The notes below the pieces were generated by a model. The model saw nothing but the letters and a program-made list of their open reading frames with translations. It had not been told where the DNA came from and did not search any database. From Perca fluviatilis (taxonomy: Eukaryota; Chordata; Actinopteri; Perciformes; Percidae), in NCBI RefSeq assembly GCF_010015445.1, contig NC_053116.1:32022785-32086784 (forward strand): 64,000 nucleotides of DNA. Direction: 5' to 3'. Both the position numbers and the translations under genes were made by a program. This document shows positions 1 to 10,460 of this stretch, one piece after another. Positions within the stretch are counted from its first letter, which is position 1. Each line of letters opens with the position of its first letter.

Positions 1-15
1 TTTATTAAACAAAAC

Positions 16-353
16 TAGGGCTGCTCGATCATGGAAAAAAAATATAATCACGATTATCATTATCACGTCAGTATTGAAATCATGATAATTTAACACGATT
101 ACTTGTTGACTTCTGGGAAGATGTTGCAATTATTGAACAGTGGGAAAAGTTGAATAAATAAACTGTGAAATTTGCCATAATACTTTTCCTATTTAAACTT
201 TTATTTTTTCCATTCAGAACACAATAGAAAATAAGAGTTTACTTGCAAAATGTAATGAGCTAAATAATAGTTTTTCTCGATTATTCTGTTTTTGTGATCA
301 TTGGGAGCCAAAATCATAATCGGGATTAAATTTCGATTGATTGCACAGCCCTA
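16..353. mobile_element. Non-autonomous hAT-type element (338 bp)
   Basis: The left end reads TAGGGCTG and the right end CAGCCCTA, so the termini are inverted repeats. The 8 bases outside are AACAAAAC on the left and AACAAAAG on the right, a 7/8 match to the 8-bp duplication that hAT transposases make. The inside is AT-rich, has no open frame and shows ATAATCACGATTATCATTATC-like self-complementary stretches near the left end. It resembles the copy at 6213-6711. A miniature element moved in trans is the simplest reading. Confidence 0.75.
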
Positions 354-666
354 AACAAAAGACAAATAGTTTTAAGCCCACAACATGAGAATTTAAGAAG
401 AAACATTTGTAAGTGAGAGTTGAATTTGAACAAAAAAGCTGAATGAAAGCTAGTGGGTTGTACATGCCGCCCCTCCCCCAAATATGACGGGGTGTGATTG
501 GTTTACCTGTCTCTGTGGTCAGGTCTTACGCACATACTAAAGTTTGATTGACACATTTTGTGCAAATCATTCGGAAGAACTAACTCATAAATATTATGAG
601 ACCGTAAGAACGTTAACGTAATTTTGATGGTGGGTTATCATTGCTTTAAACCAGTACTTTGCGATC
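354..666. other. Plain spacer
   Basis: No gene, repeat end or microsatellite seen between the first hAT copy and the TTAA element. Confidence 0.5.
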
Positions 667-670
667 TTAA

Positions 671-1192
671 AGGTCCCACGGCATGAAAATTTCACTTTAT
701 GAGGTTTTTTTAACATTAATATGCGTTCCCCCAGCCTGCCTATGGTCCCCCAGTGGCTAGAAATGGCGATAGGTGTAAACCGAGCCCTGGGTATCCTGCT
801 CTGCCTTTGAGAAAATGAAAGCTCAGATGGGCCGATCTGGAATCTTGCTCCTTATGAGGTCATAAGGAGCAAGGTTACCTCCCCTTTCTCTGCTTTGCCC
901 ACCCAGAGAATTTGGCCCACCCATGAGAGAGAGACATCATGGCTTTCAAACGAGCAAAGTGGCAGTTGGTCAAGGCCACACCCCCACTCTCCACCTTGCC
1001 CCCCCCTCTCTCCTCCTCAATAGCTACAGACACAGAAATGGCACATACTAAGGAAAACTCATTGTGGGACTGGCTCTAGTGGCTGTAATTCTGCACCAAG
1101 GCTGAATTTTGGGGAAGAGACTTAAGATAGAGTATTAGGGGACCACTAAGGCCTATATAAAAGCATCCAAAGAGCACCATGTCATGGGACCT
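671..1192. mobile_element. TTAA-target miniature element (522 bp)
   Basis: The left end AGGTCCCACGGCATG and the right end CATGTCATGGGACCT are near-perfect inverted repeats. Each is flanked by TTAA (667-670 and 1193-1196). A TTAA duplication is the mark of piggyBac or Kolobok transposases; I cannot say which. The inside holds a small palindrome (GCTCCTTATGAGGTCATAAGGAGC, split around 846-870) and no coding frame. This terminal sequence is common in percomorph fish as far as I recall. Confidence 0.75.
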
Positions 1193-1473
1193 TTAAGTCT
1201 TTCCCTTCTGCCTGTCCTCCTGGCCGAAAACCTCTCCCCTCGCCATTTTCTGAACGCTCATAGGCGCACTTTGGAAACTCACTTTGATTTCTCCTAAACC
1301 GATTGGCTCTGGAAACTGGAGGTTGGTCTGAGTCGAAAGAGAAGTAGACAAGGATGACATATACTGTATGTATATATTGCCCATAAAATTAAGTATTTAT
1401 TTATTGAATTTGTGTGGAAAAAGTCAAGTATCCTGAATACCATGATACGTCGGAATACAGTGAGCCGACTTTA
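1193..1473. other. Plain spacer
   Basis: No feature supported. A short minus-strand open frame here has no recognisable domain. Confidence 0.4.
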
Positions 1474-2050
1474 AGCCCAGTTCAGACCAAAGATACGTGA
1501 CGAGACGAGTTGAAACTTGCAACAACTTACAACGCACCGGTCTGCAGCGTTGTGAAACCTGCCAGTTCCCACCAATGCGACGAGATGAGACGGTGTATCA
1601 TCTCCATAGCAACGACCCTTTGTGCTTCCGTTCTAACTTCCGACTTCCAGGCTTTTTGTAGCTGAATATCTTTTGTTGTGTCTTAATATGAATGTGGATA
1701 ACGTCAGTGATATTGAGATGCTTGCCACAGTTATTCTCATTCACAGCTTTGTCCTAGGCGCTCCCTCTCTCGCTGCATGCGGGCGCACATTGAGCTTCTG
1801 TCTTATCTGCCATTTCGACCAGTTAACAGTTTGTAACATAGAAATAAAATGGATTATGGATCATTTTATTTCTATAGTTTGTAGCCGAATTAACAAGCTG
1901 ACTTCGCGGTTGGCTGTTGAAACGGGTGACATCCCTTACGTTCTAAAACCAGCATGTGGAGACTTGGCACGCTGAGTCAGCTGGCTTGAGTCGAGCTGAG
2001 AAGGGCCGGTTCAGACCAGTTCGTCGCGAATCTTTGGTCTGAACTGGTCT
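1474..2050. mobile_element. PIF/Harbinger-type non-autonomous element (577 bp)
   Basis: The ends AGCCCAGTTCAGACCAAAG and CTTTGGTCTGAACTGGTCT are inverted repeats of roughly 30 bp, continuing as ATACGTGACGA against TCGTCGCGAAT. TTA flanks both sides (1471-1473 and 2051-2053), the 3-bp target duplication typical of PIF/Harbinger. A 100-codon open frame lies inside (1673-1975, plus) but I recognise no domain in it; a transposase is absent, so this copy would depend on another. A 14-bp perfect hairpin stem sits at 1838-1851 and 1862-1875. Confidence 0.75.
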
Positions 2051-2053
2051 TTA

Positions 2054-2224
2054 GGGGCAGTCCAAGTGGCCTGAAAACCAACAGGCTGAACATAGTACGT
2101 AGTGTGTATTATGGGGTTTTAACATGATCTCAAAAACTACTAATCCATCAGCTGACTGGGAACTGTTCAGGAAGAGATGAAGAGAAATTAATGATAAGAA
2201 GCGAACAGTACAGTATAAGCATAG

Positions 2225-2276
<52 letters not shown>

Positions 2277-2553
2277 TATATTTTTGTAAATCATTTGCCA
2301 ACCATTGTGACGCACTTCAGCACGCGAGTGCAGGGGTTTCCTCTGATCAAATCATCAGTCAAAAGAAATTAAAACAGCAGTGTGTTGTGCTTGTATCCTG
2401 GGTAATGTAACTAATACTCATGCTTACAGTCAGTAATTTCTCAATGAGCTCTTTGTGACACCAGGGAAGAAACATTTCTCCACGTGGGTCCATGTAGCAC
2501 TGATGATGCAGGATGTCGGTCAAAAAATCACAGAGTTACCTGTCAGTCTGCGC
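2054..2553. repeat. Spacer with (TA)n microsatellite
   Basis: An uninterrupted TA dinucleotide run covers 2226-2273 (about 24 units). The rest of the stretch shows nothing recognisable. Confidence 0.85.
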
Positions 2554-3174
2554 TAGAGCCCGACTGATATATCGGCGGGCCGATATTATTGGCCGATATT
2601 AGGCATTTTCCAAACTATCGGTATCGGCATTTATAATGGACGATTTAAAAAAAAAAATTATAATTTAATATTCATTCATCAGAACCATTTATAATGACAA
2701 ATAATTCTGATAATTGATAATTGAATATTAAAACAATATAATAAAATGGACGAAACACCCTTCAACCATGTTCTGAGTGTTGGCGTTGCATAGTTTGTCC
2801 ACCAGAGGGCGCTCTACATCGTCTCTGTTGGCAACACAATTTGATTTTTTGTTGTTATTGTCTTTTTGTTCAAAGGACTTTAAGTTTCGTATCTTAAGTT
2901 TGTATTTTTATACATTTTATTTCAGAACTTTAATATATTTTGATGTTCCTCTGTTCTGTTGAGACAATAAAACAAACTATTATGTTTAAACTGCATTATC
3001 ATATTATTTTAGTGAGGACTCCTAAATAACTAATGTTAGGGAAATCCGTTTTGTTACGCATTTCTGGATTTAAAAAAAAAATATATCTGCCGATATATCG
3101 GAATATCGGATTTTTAAATCATCAAATATTTGTATCGGTATCGGCCTTAAAAATACTTTATCGGTCGGGCTCTA
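2554..3174. mobile_element. hAT-type element with TAGAGCCCGAC termini (621 bp)
   Basis: The left end TAGAGCCCGACTGATATATCG and the right end TCGGTCGGGCTCTA are inverted repeats. They are followed inward by repeated CCGATATATCGG and TATCGGTATCGGC motifs, as seen in many fish hAT derivatives. The flanks GTCTGCGC and GTCTGCTA match at 6 of 8 positions, an aged 8-bp duplication. The centre is AT-rich with no credible protein. Confidence 0.65.
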
Positions 3175-3821
3175 GTCTGCTAACTTTTGCCAAAAAGCTA
3201 TCTTTTAATAAGGTCATTGTTTATCGATGAACGTCTCTCCTCCCATGGAATTTTTATCCTGAAGATAAGCAGATATTGGGAGTTATTTCTTCAGTTACTC
3301 AGTTACTCTTCAGTTAAAAGTTGATAAAATGCAGTCCTAAAAGTAGGACCGCAAAAGCAGCACTGAGACGGTTTAGCCAATTAGGACTGGTTTACTACTT
3401 TGAGACTTGGAGCTCATTTTGTTAAACATTTACTTTGCAGGTTGAAGTTCAGTAGGTTAAATGTCAGACAGGTAGCGGTAGCAAAAGAAAAGAAAAGCAG
3501 TCAGTCGTGTTTTCACTACACTAGCGGCAAAAACACATTTCTTGTATGTGCATATACTGTGTGTGCGTGTGTGTGCGCGCCTAGCAGAATTCCAAATACA
3601 GCATCACCTTGAGAGTTGCTACCTGGGTTTCCATGGCAACCGAGTTGTAGTGTATTCACCTGGCTGCCCCTGCTCTTTTTCATACATTTATGGCTCATAG
3701 GCTGGAACAGAGATAAGAGACTGCCAGAAAGTAAACAGGCAGATCAGGAAAGTAGGATCAAAGAAGTAGAAGATGAAGAAATAGCTCAGTCATTTCCACA
3801 GTTGTAAGCTCTACCTATGTA

Positions 3822-3903
<82 letters not shown>

Positions 3904-4693
3904 TATAAGCATCCTCTAAAAGATGTGAAATATCTTTTAATGTATCCTCATTTAAAGGATCTGGGTCTAGGGTAAAGATTTAAGAGAATGACTGACTGAC
4001 TGAGTGAAAAAAGGATTATATTGGTATGCAGAAACAAAGCGGCAATGAGTGCTTTGGACCAGAGACAGAGAGAGAGAAAAAAAACCCCGCAAGAAACCTG
4101 ATTACCACTTCAGAGGTAAAGTGCCGGTTGAATAAATGCAGCCATAGAAGGTCACCCCTCTAACAGATGTGTCACTGGGGAATATATGCATCTGCATGTT
4201 TTCCTCTGCCATCCAGCTTCTCTGCCTGCTTACCTGTCATCACTAAAGACACAAGTCAGCCAGCCTCTGTATCACCTCCCCTGCCTGTTCCAAAAAGGGC
4301 TGCATTGGGGGACAAGAAGCAGGAGTGGCAAAAGCATGGAACAAGAGTGGAAGACAAATGGAGAACCAAGGCTTTAGGAAACAGTTATTGTTTATGTAAC
4401 GTGGGGCTGTAGAAGAGCTACTAGGAAGCCGCAGGACTCCACACTGCAACCATTTAGTCCCAGTTTGTGACTATTGTGGGACTGTCTTCGTGTGGTACTT
4501 GGAAATATGCCCTTTTTATTTGTTTACCAAATGGTCATGACCTCGTCTTCTTAATTGCTGTTCAACTGGAGGGACAGATAATGTGTGGGTGATCTAGACC
4601 TGTGGCTGGTTTTATGTGCGGTTTACAGGAAAAGGAAAGCTTTTTTTCCCCAGATGGAGGTTCACATGGTAGGGACAATGACTCAGTGTATAT
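3175..4693. repeat. Plain sequence with compound (GT)n(GA)n microsatellite
   Basis: A (GT)n run at 3824-3845 passes directly into (GA)n to 3901, giving about 78 bp of simple sequence that is purine-only on this strand in its second half. Elsewhere no gene is supported. Open frames at 3400-3807 and 4167-4449 overlap on both strands and show no domain. Confidence 0.8.
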
Positions 4694-5218
4694 AAGGGCT
4701 GGGCAAGATATTGATGTTATATCAATGTCGTAATATGAGGCTAGATATCATCTTAAATTTTGGATATCGTAATATCCTGATATGCCACAAGTGTTGTCTT
4801 TTCCTGGTTTTAAAGGCTGCATTACAGTAGAGTGATGTCATTTTCGCTTTTTTGTGTTTTTCAACGCCGTTCGGGCCGCCATATACCTACATTACGTGTG
4901 AATTTTCGCCGTAGCGAGTAGTATGAAAGGACGGAAGTCTGCAGAAGGACGTGGTTTGGGGCGATGCCACGTGGTGTGTATGTTTACATCCGCTGTATAC
5001 AGCGTAGACATACACGTGGAAAGCTCAAAATGCGTACAGATAACACGCCATTTGGCTTTAGGAAAGTTGCGTGTATGTTTACGCAAAGTCATGATGCCAT
5101 GTTGCATATTTTGTGAAAGCACCAATTGTCAACCCTGCAATATTGTCACAATATCGATATCGAGGTATTTGGTCCAAAATATTGGGATATTTGATTTTCT
5201 TCATATTGTCCAGCTCTA
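4694..5218. mobile_element. hAT-type element with a swapped centre (525 bp)
   Basis: The termini AAGGGCTGGGCAA and TTGTCCAGCTCTA are inverted repeats. Perfect 8-bp flanks GTGTATAT occur at 4686-4693 and 5219-5226. The outer parts (4694 to about 4832 and about 5107-5218) match the copy at 55881-56212, including ATTACAGTA and ATTTTGTGAAAGCACC. The middle of about 275 bp does not; it matches a different repeat at 31.9-32.4 kb (shared GCCGTAGCGAGTAGTATGAA and AACACGCCATTTGGCTTTAG). So this copy carries foreign repeat sequence in its core. Confidence 0.85.
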
Positions 5219-5444
5219 GTGTATATACAGTAGTTGCTTTAAAAAGAGCTCACACTCATCAGACTCAATGAAGCATTAAAGAAATGCTGGGTTTTCCCTG
5301 CCATTATACGGCTTAAGCACAGCGCCTAAGTGTTTTTGCGCACCGCCTGGTCATATGAATATGAAAACAATGTGGAGAGCATCTAGACGACGAGCCGACG
5401 CACGGAACACGTGCTGCATGATGGTTCGCCTACACAGCGTCACA
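5219..5444. repeat. Possible fragment of another hAT end
   Basis: The stretch GGGTTTTCCCTGCCATTATA followed by CGGCTTAAGCACAGCGCC at about 5290-5330 resembles a terminus of a fish hAT family. No partner end is found, so this is at best a fragment. Confidence 0.3.
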
Positions 5445-5869
5445 AACTGTAGCTTAGTTTCCATCCACTTGTCAATCGAATTATCTGAAGTTCGATAAAA
5501 AAAATTCAATCAAAGCTGGCGAAAGTGTGTTTCCATCCAACGGCTTTAAAAGTGTTAAAAACCTGTGCGTAATGACGTCACATGGTGTTTCGCGGTGAAA
5601 TTGGTATATCGAATTGATTTGAGACATTTTATGGTGTTTCCATTCATATACGCACTGAAACGCACAACATTCAAGCTGACATTTACGAACATCGTTTCGT
5701 CAGACAAAATGGATCGCGCCATCAACCTACAAATGATTCATATTGCACAAGTAGTAATAGCGCTTATGTGCCAGCTGATATCGACATATCAAGCTATAAT
5801 AAGAAAACGACGCTATCGACACATTTCTATGATGATGCAGATGCACGTAAATACCCGACAACAACACGG

Positions 5870-6940
5870 CGGCCTGTGGTGTGGGAACGAGAGCGCTCCA
5901 AACAGTTCTGGAAGATCGTGGTTTAGAGACACTTAACGGAAACCCTTGGGGTTGAAGCATTTTCGGATTTGACCTGTTGTGTAATTTCATTGGCCCGTCC
6001 CTTGACCCAGATAAGCCAGGTCCCTCCAGGTTCCAATCGAGAAGCGTATTACAATTCCGCTCTTCAAACTGGCTACATGCGCAGAGTACAGAGTGGTATG
6101 CGAAACGTTTGGGGTCAGCAAGACCACCGTGTGTTTACGGCGTGGGCAATGCCATACGAACGAGGATGATGCGAAGGTATATATAGGCTACCTACCTGGA
6201 GTGGATGAGGCGTAGGGCTGGATGATTAATCGAAAAATAATCGAAACCGAAATTCAGAGGCTTTAACGACATAATTTTACCAAGTCGATTATTTCGGTCT
6301 TTTAATCCTATTAATATTTCCGCGCCGCCCACTGTGTGTCAATGTACTTTCCCCTTAAAACATATTACGGCCGCCGCATGTGTAGTCACGTGACTCTGCC
6401 CGTTTACATTAACACTTAAATTACTTTTTTATTTTTATTTCATTGTAAAATCTACAGTTGTAGATTTAAGTTCAGTTGTTTGAAATATTTAATAAATAAG
6501 CATTAATTGCTGTCTGTGTGTTGTTTCCTTATTTTAGAATCACAAAGATAGGATTATGCACTCTTTCACAAGAAAAAATAACCGTGAACATATTTACAGT
6601 AGCCTATAAGAAAAGATTTTTTTTTTTTTTTTAAATCGTTCAATAATCGTAATCAAGGTAACTTCTTCGATTAATCGTGATTATGATTTTAGCCAAAATC
6701 GTCCAGCCCTAATGAGGCGCATGAGATCTTGCTGCGTAACTGCAGAGCGCACCTTGTGCCACAGGTGTATGGCACGATAGACAGGACTCACCTCCCGCAA
6801 TTAGACCCCCTGCTGAAGACTGCAGGGATTTTGTCAATAGAAAGGGCTGGCCATCAGTCATACTACAGGCTGTAGTAGACGGTCGTTGCATCTTAAGGCA
6901 CATGTGCGTCGGCGTTCCCGGTAGTGCGCATTGGGCGGGC
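5870..6940 (+). pseudogene. Harbinger transposase pseudogene, split by a hAT insertion
   Basis: This is a DDE nuclease remnant related to the HARBI1 family. Fragments in shifting frames: CNFIGPSLDPDKPGPSRF (about 5978-6034), then PLFKLATCAEYRVVCETFG with VSKTTV after it (about 6057-6132, a helical region before the catalytic domain), running to LPGVDEA at the hAT insertion point. After the insertion come HEILLRNC and VYGTIDRTH, which holds the first catalytic Asp region (G-x-D-x-T-H), then in another frame DFVNRKGWPSVILQAVVDG and VGVPGSAH, the usual second catalytic block. The frame shift lies near 6805-6815. Frame is the same on both sides of the hAT once one target copy is discounted. The C-terminal Glu region is not found. 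It is not functional. Confidence 0.75.
6213..6711. mobile_element. hAT-type element inserted in Harbinger transposase (499 bp)
   Basis: The ends TAGGGCTGGATGATTAATCG and CGTCCAGCCCTA are inverted repeats. The 8-bp flanks ATGAGGCG are identical at 6205-6212 and 6712-6719. Inside, ATTAATCG and CGATTAATCG motifs repeat near both ends, and a poly(T) run lies near 6618-6632. There is no transposase frame. The perfect duplication suggests this insertion is younger than the decay of the element around it. Confidence 0.85.
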
Positions 6941-7190
6941 GGTCTTCACCACTTGTAACCTGTACAGGTGCGTCTGTTTAACCATAAAATGACCTAAAAC
7001 TTTATTGCAATTCATTATTTATTCAGCAAATAACGTTTCCATCAGCGTTTTATCGCATAAGCCGGATATCGATCTAGAGAAAATCCGATGAGAGCGAACG
7101 TATAAACTTTGAGTCAATTGTATTTTACTGTTTCCATGAGCCATTTTTCATTCGATATCACTTAATTCGCATAAAAAACGTGAGAAAAAA

Positions 7191-7852
7191 AGAGTGTGTG
7201 TTTCTCAGTGAGTATGAAGTTAGCAGTAACGTTACAGCTGTGAACGTAGCAGTGCAGTCTGTGTACTCCACAAGACCTGCTCCTCCCTCAATATACAAGG
7301 AAAAAAATGTAACTAATTTATAAAATAACTTTTCATATATTATTTTTTTTGCAGCAGTATCGATAAGTATCAGTATTAATATATCCTTACGATACCCATC
7401 CCTAGCAGTGACATGCGCTCATACAGTGTTAATAAAAATTCCCAATTCCAAAGGATGACACCGACCCAGAGAATGAGGTAAACAACATCCATTATATTGT
7501 AAGGGGATAGCTATACAGTACACTAATCCAGTGTATACATAGCTGCATGTATACTACTAATCTTATGATTAAAAAAGTAAAAACATCCATACCGAATCAT
7601 TTACCCATATAGTATAAATACTGTATATTTTTTTTTAAAGAAAAAAAAACTTAATTAATTCGTTTTCAGAATCCATTTCCTTTCAGTGAGAGCTCCCCTG
7701 CTCCGCGTCTCTCTTTAATTTTCTCTCCTTCTCTCAGTCTGGTTCTGCCTCTTATCCCCAGCCTAACATTGCTTTCACATCCTCCCTCTCCTGAGCCGCA
7801 TCCATATCAGCTGTGTTAGAGGAAGCGCTCAGTGTGGGTGTGTAAGCCAGAG

Positions 7853-7884
<32 letters not shown>

Positions 7885-8722
7885 GAAATGTGTGGAAATG
7901 TGTGGATCTGCAAGCCTGTATGTGTCTGGTTTCCGTGTGCATGTACTGTACAGTACTTGTGGGCTTAAGCCTGTGTACGAGTGTACGTGTAAACTGTAGG
8001 CATGTGTTGGTGCTCTATAGTATATGGTCCTAATCACAACCCCTCACTTCTTTCTTCCAATCTCTGTCTCTCTCTCGCTCTCTCGCTCTCTCGCTCTGCT
8101 TAGCTGTCCCTGCTCTGATATGGTCTTCTGTGGGCCGTGGTGACCAGCAGAGCAGAGAAATTGCCTGTTATCTAGGGGGTCGATTCTTCATGGGGTCCCG
8201 TAAATTGCTTTGTATTGACACCCTGGCTGAATTGGGATCCTCATGTTAACCCCAAGATCTACCCTCAAGTTAGGTGACTCCCAAACACCAACCAAACCCA
8301 TGCTGTCCTTCTTGTGTGGGATATGCCTGGAATTAGCGGCTGAAATAATAACAGGATGATGGGTGGAAAATGGTGAGTGTTAGCGTTTGGCTACTTCAGA
8401 GGGCGCCTGCAAGATTCATCAACATAAATTAGAATTTTTTTAAACCGTTTAAAAGCCAGTTAGAGTGACGTAGAGTGAAGGCAGCTGATAATTCAGACGG
8501 ACGTCCACAGTGTAAGACCCTTGACAGCTCCAGTACCTCTTCCTAATCTTGTGGGAGGCATTTCATCAGAATCCATCATATTAGGATGACAGCTATGGTG
8601 GCTAGCAGGGCTCACACAACCCACACAGGGTGTGATAGATGTGATTGTGAACCACCCACATAGTGATGGAAAGGAGACGTTTCTGGTTAGTTTTGGAACT
8701 GCATGTCATCTTTGACAGGTCT

Positions 8723-8761
<39 letters not shown>

Positions 8762-8940
8762 GTGTGTGTTGGATAGTTTCTTTTTTGTTACTTTGCTTTA
8801 TAGCTTCTCGGGGTGAGAAGGACCCATAAAAAAAAATAATCTTGTACTGGGGCTCGTCGTCAGTTGTGTCTAATATTGATTTACATATATGATAATATAG
8901 CAAATATATGCTGAATTACTAAACAATAACATTTATGTTC
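7191..8940. repeat. Spacer with hAT end fragment and two (TG)n runs
   Basis: At about 7353-7404 the sequence AGTATCGATAAGTATCAG ending CGATACCCATCCCTA looks like a solitary right end of a hAT element (terminus TAGGGATGGGTATCG read on the other strand); no left end is found. (TG)n microsatellites lie at 7857-7884 and 8726-8769. No gene is supported. Confidence 0.6.
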
Positions 8941-10460
8941 AATGTATAATCTGACCGATGCTGGATTTTTTTTTGGGGGGGGAGTGGTGGGGGGGGCTGA
9001 TATTGATTTTGGAGAGTTTAAATAGGCTGCCTTCAGACTGCAGGCACATGCAATTTGTTTGTTGAATCTGATCTTTAAGACAGATTGTCCGCACTATGGT
9101 CAGATGGGATTTTGTGTGCCAAGACATCACCAACCCATCTGTATAGGTTGATTTGGTAACGACACGGCTTTCTAACAAGGACGCCTGAAATGGAGGTCCA
9201 TCTTTTTCCCCCTCCAATCGCGCTGTGACGTTGCGGTGCAGAACAGACTGTTGTTCTCCTCCATGTTGTTCTCCATAGCGCTCTGCTCAAGCAGCATCTG
9301 CTAAACACTGTCGGGCACTCTTGACGTCGCGTAACGTTAAAGGAGAATTCCGGCCAATTTTTACGTTAATCTTCATCGCTATAGCTACGCGAGTACTTTC
9401 GATAGAAAAAAACCCGACCCGAATCAGTGCAGGTAACACGGAGAAGCTGCAGCTACGTACTACAAGCGTCCCCTGAGCTAAAACGGCAGTGCTCGGGGCA
9501 AGTTTTAGAGTGCCTTTGTGCCTCTTAACAGACACAAAATGCAATTAATATGTCTGTGCCACATGAATAGGGCCCTTACGTGTCAACAAGATGCGTTTTC
9601 AACTCAGACATTGTTTAAATTCACCTACCCTGGTCCCTGTCTCGATCCTGCCGGTAGCTAGCTTGCCCTGTTAGCTGATAGCTGCTAGCTGCCGTCCGGG
9701 GAGTGTATTCAGACAGGCTTCTGTGATAATCATCCCAATAACAATCCACAGAGCGGTGGTGGTGTGGCTATGTCCTCCAGAGGACAGGTCATGTCAGGTC
9801 TTGAAGTGTATTCCCCCCTAAAAAAAAACAGTAGTGCGGTAGTAGCTGTTAGCTGCTAGCTGCCCTCCGGTGAGTGTGTACAGCCAGATAGCTGTTAGCC
9901 GTTAGCTGCTAGCTGCCGTCTGGTGAGTGTATTGCTTAGAGAACTAACAAAATAGGGCATTGAAGGCTGACTATCGTCTTTTTCTGCTGCTTCAAAAAGT
10001 TCTCTCAGAGCCTCTGTGTTTGTATTTTATTTTCTGCGTAAGTATATGCACAATTCATAACCCTCTACTACACAAATTACGCAAAAGACACTTTGAAATC
10101 TAATTTGAGCGGACAGATTGGACTAGTTCAATTAATTCAATAAGAAATTAAATTGGAATCACATTTCAAAATATCAGTTTGGATTAGATTTGCAAAAATC
10201 CCATTTCATGTGGTTTTTTGCTGTCCAGACTTTCTAAAATCAATCTGGATACTATCTGGATATTTCCAAAAAAAATAAAAATAAAAAAAAACGGTTTTAT
10301 TGAGGCAGTCTAAACAAGGCCATAGTTTGACAACAAAATATTGGCCAAACAGTGATATAGAGATGTTTTTTTTTTGTCACTTATTGCCCAAAATATATAC
10401 CAATGCAATAATCTGCAATATAATTCAAGCTAATATCGGCTGATCAGTCCACCCACTGTA
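8941..10460. mobile_element. Candidate composite of DNA-transposon pieces
   Basis: AATCTGACCGATGCTGG near 8948 and CTAATATCGGCTGATCAGTCC near 10430-10451 are roughly inverted and resemble the ends of the copy at 22820-23301. Inside, GGCTGCCTTCAGACTGCAGG (about 9027) and GAGGCAGTCTAAACAAGGCC (about 10302) form a second looser inverted pair. A TTAA-flanked end, AGGAGAATTCCGGCC, begins at about 9342. Three copies of a TAGCTG(C/T)TAGCTGCCGTC-like unit with GGTGAGTGT lie at about 9674-9712, 9844-9880 and 9889-9932. This suggests layered insertions, but I cannot define clean boundaries. Confidence 0.4.

Larger units (their letters stand above)
5445..7190 (+). mobile_element. Decayed PIF/Harbinger transposon, bounds approximate
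   Basis: Recognised from transposase remnants on the plus strand (about 5870-6212 and 6712-6940). Both edges are rich in GTTTCCAT and TCGATA/ATCGAA motifs in opposite orientation (5458-5545 and 7035-7175), consistent with subterminal repeats. I cannot fix the exact ends or target duplication. A hAT element sits inside it at 6213-6711, so the host element is older. Removing that insertion leaves about 1.25 kb, short for an intact Harbinger, which normally also carries a second Myb-like gene. Confidence 0.65.
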
